Part shown: piece after piece, positions 63,984 to 64,000 of the stretch
How positions within the stretch are numbered: position 1 is the stretch's first letter
Layout: every line of letters starts with the position of its first letter
Assembly: GCA_025548565.1 (NCBI GenBank)
Contig: JAJLPB010000001.1
Location: 827,509 to 891,508, forward strand
DNA: 64,000 bases
Reading direction: 5' to 3'
Source: Rugamonas sp. A1-17
Lineage (GTDB): Bacteria; Pseudomonadota; Gammaproteobacteria; Burkholderiales; Burkholderiaceae_D
Translations under genes and position numbers: made by a program
The notes under the pieces: model-generated
Seen by the model: the letters and a program-made list of their open reading frames with translations, nothing else
What the model was told of the DNA's origin: nothing
The model's database searches: none

Positions 63984-64000
63984 TTGGCACGCTGGCGTAT

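Overview
The window looks like chromosome of a high-GC betaproteobacterium of the Oxalobacteraceae type (Massilia/Duganella/Janthinobacterium-like). This is inferred from gene content and order: rpmB-rpmG beside radC, fkpB-ispH, a polyhydroxyalkanoate phasin, PEP-CTERM/PrsT exosortase-system genes, and the ribF-ileS-lspA-coaBC-dut cluster. No 16S gene is present, so the genus is not proven.

Layout. Positions 1-6400 hold housekeeping genes: a barstar-like protein, purN, an RsmB-type methyltransferase, an MscS channel, a fatty acid desaturase and ribosomal proteins L33/L28. From 6803 to 17395 a genomic island of about 10.6 kb splits radC. Joining the two radC pieces at a shared 2-base core restores an uninterrupted 224-residue RadC frame, so both island ends can be placed almost to the base. 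The island encodes a large serine recombinase, a small basic protein, an IncQ RepC-like replication initiator, a 720-residue ABC-type ATPase with a zinc-hook motif (RloC-like anticodon-nuclease candidate), four palindromic iteron-like repeats, a complete retron, and a wHTH/nuclease-like protein. It ends in about 600 bp of GC-rich, hairpin-packed DNA with no credible gene. The retron has its own promoter, an msr-msd RNA, a terminator, an Ec86/St85-type effector and a reverse transcriptase, and is the most striking system here. The middle of the island is much more AT-rich than the chromosome.

Positions 17400-36200 resume core genes: a NagX-like acyltransferase with a LacI-type operator, fkpB-ispH, livHMGF, phaP, a DMT exporter and a nitroreductase. 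These are followed by pbpG, an IclR regulator, dgkA and a sulfur-assimilation block (sbp, 1-Cys peroxiredoxin, TSUP permease, cysTWA, cysB-like regulator).

Positions 36300-64000 hold a TonB-dependent receptor, an aldo-keto reductase, and a leftward NUDIX-aat-bpt-pyrD run. Next come initiator tRNA-Met, a PEP-CTERM protein with PrsT, a TipA-like regulator, a probably paralogous accD, a GGDEF-EAL protein, an AlkA-type glycosylase, xdhC, a catalytically altered M48-like lipoprotein, and dut-coaBC-lspA-ileS-ribF. In the island, the recombinase with the two half-sites explains integration, the RepC-like protein with the iterons suggests an excised or replicating phase, and the retron and RloC-like protein look like anti-phage cargo. 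These last two links are inferences.
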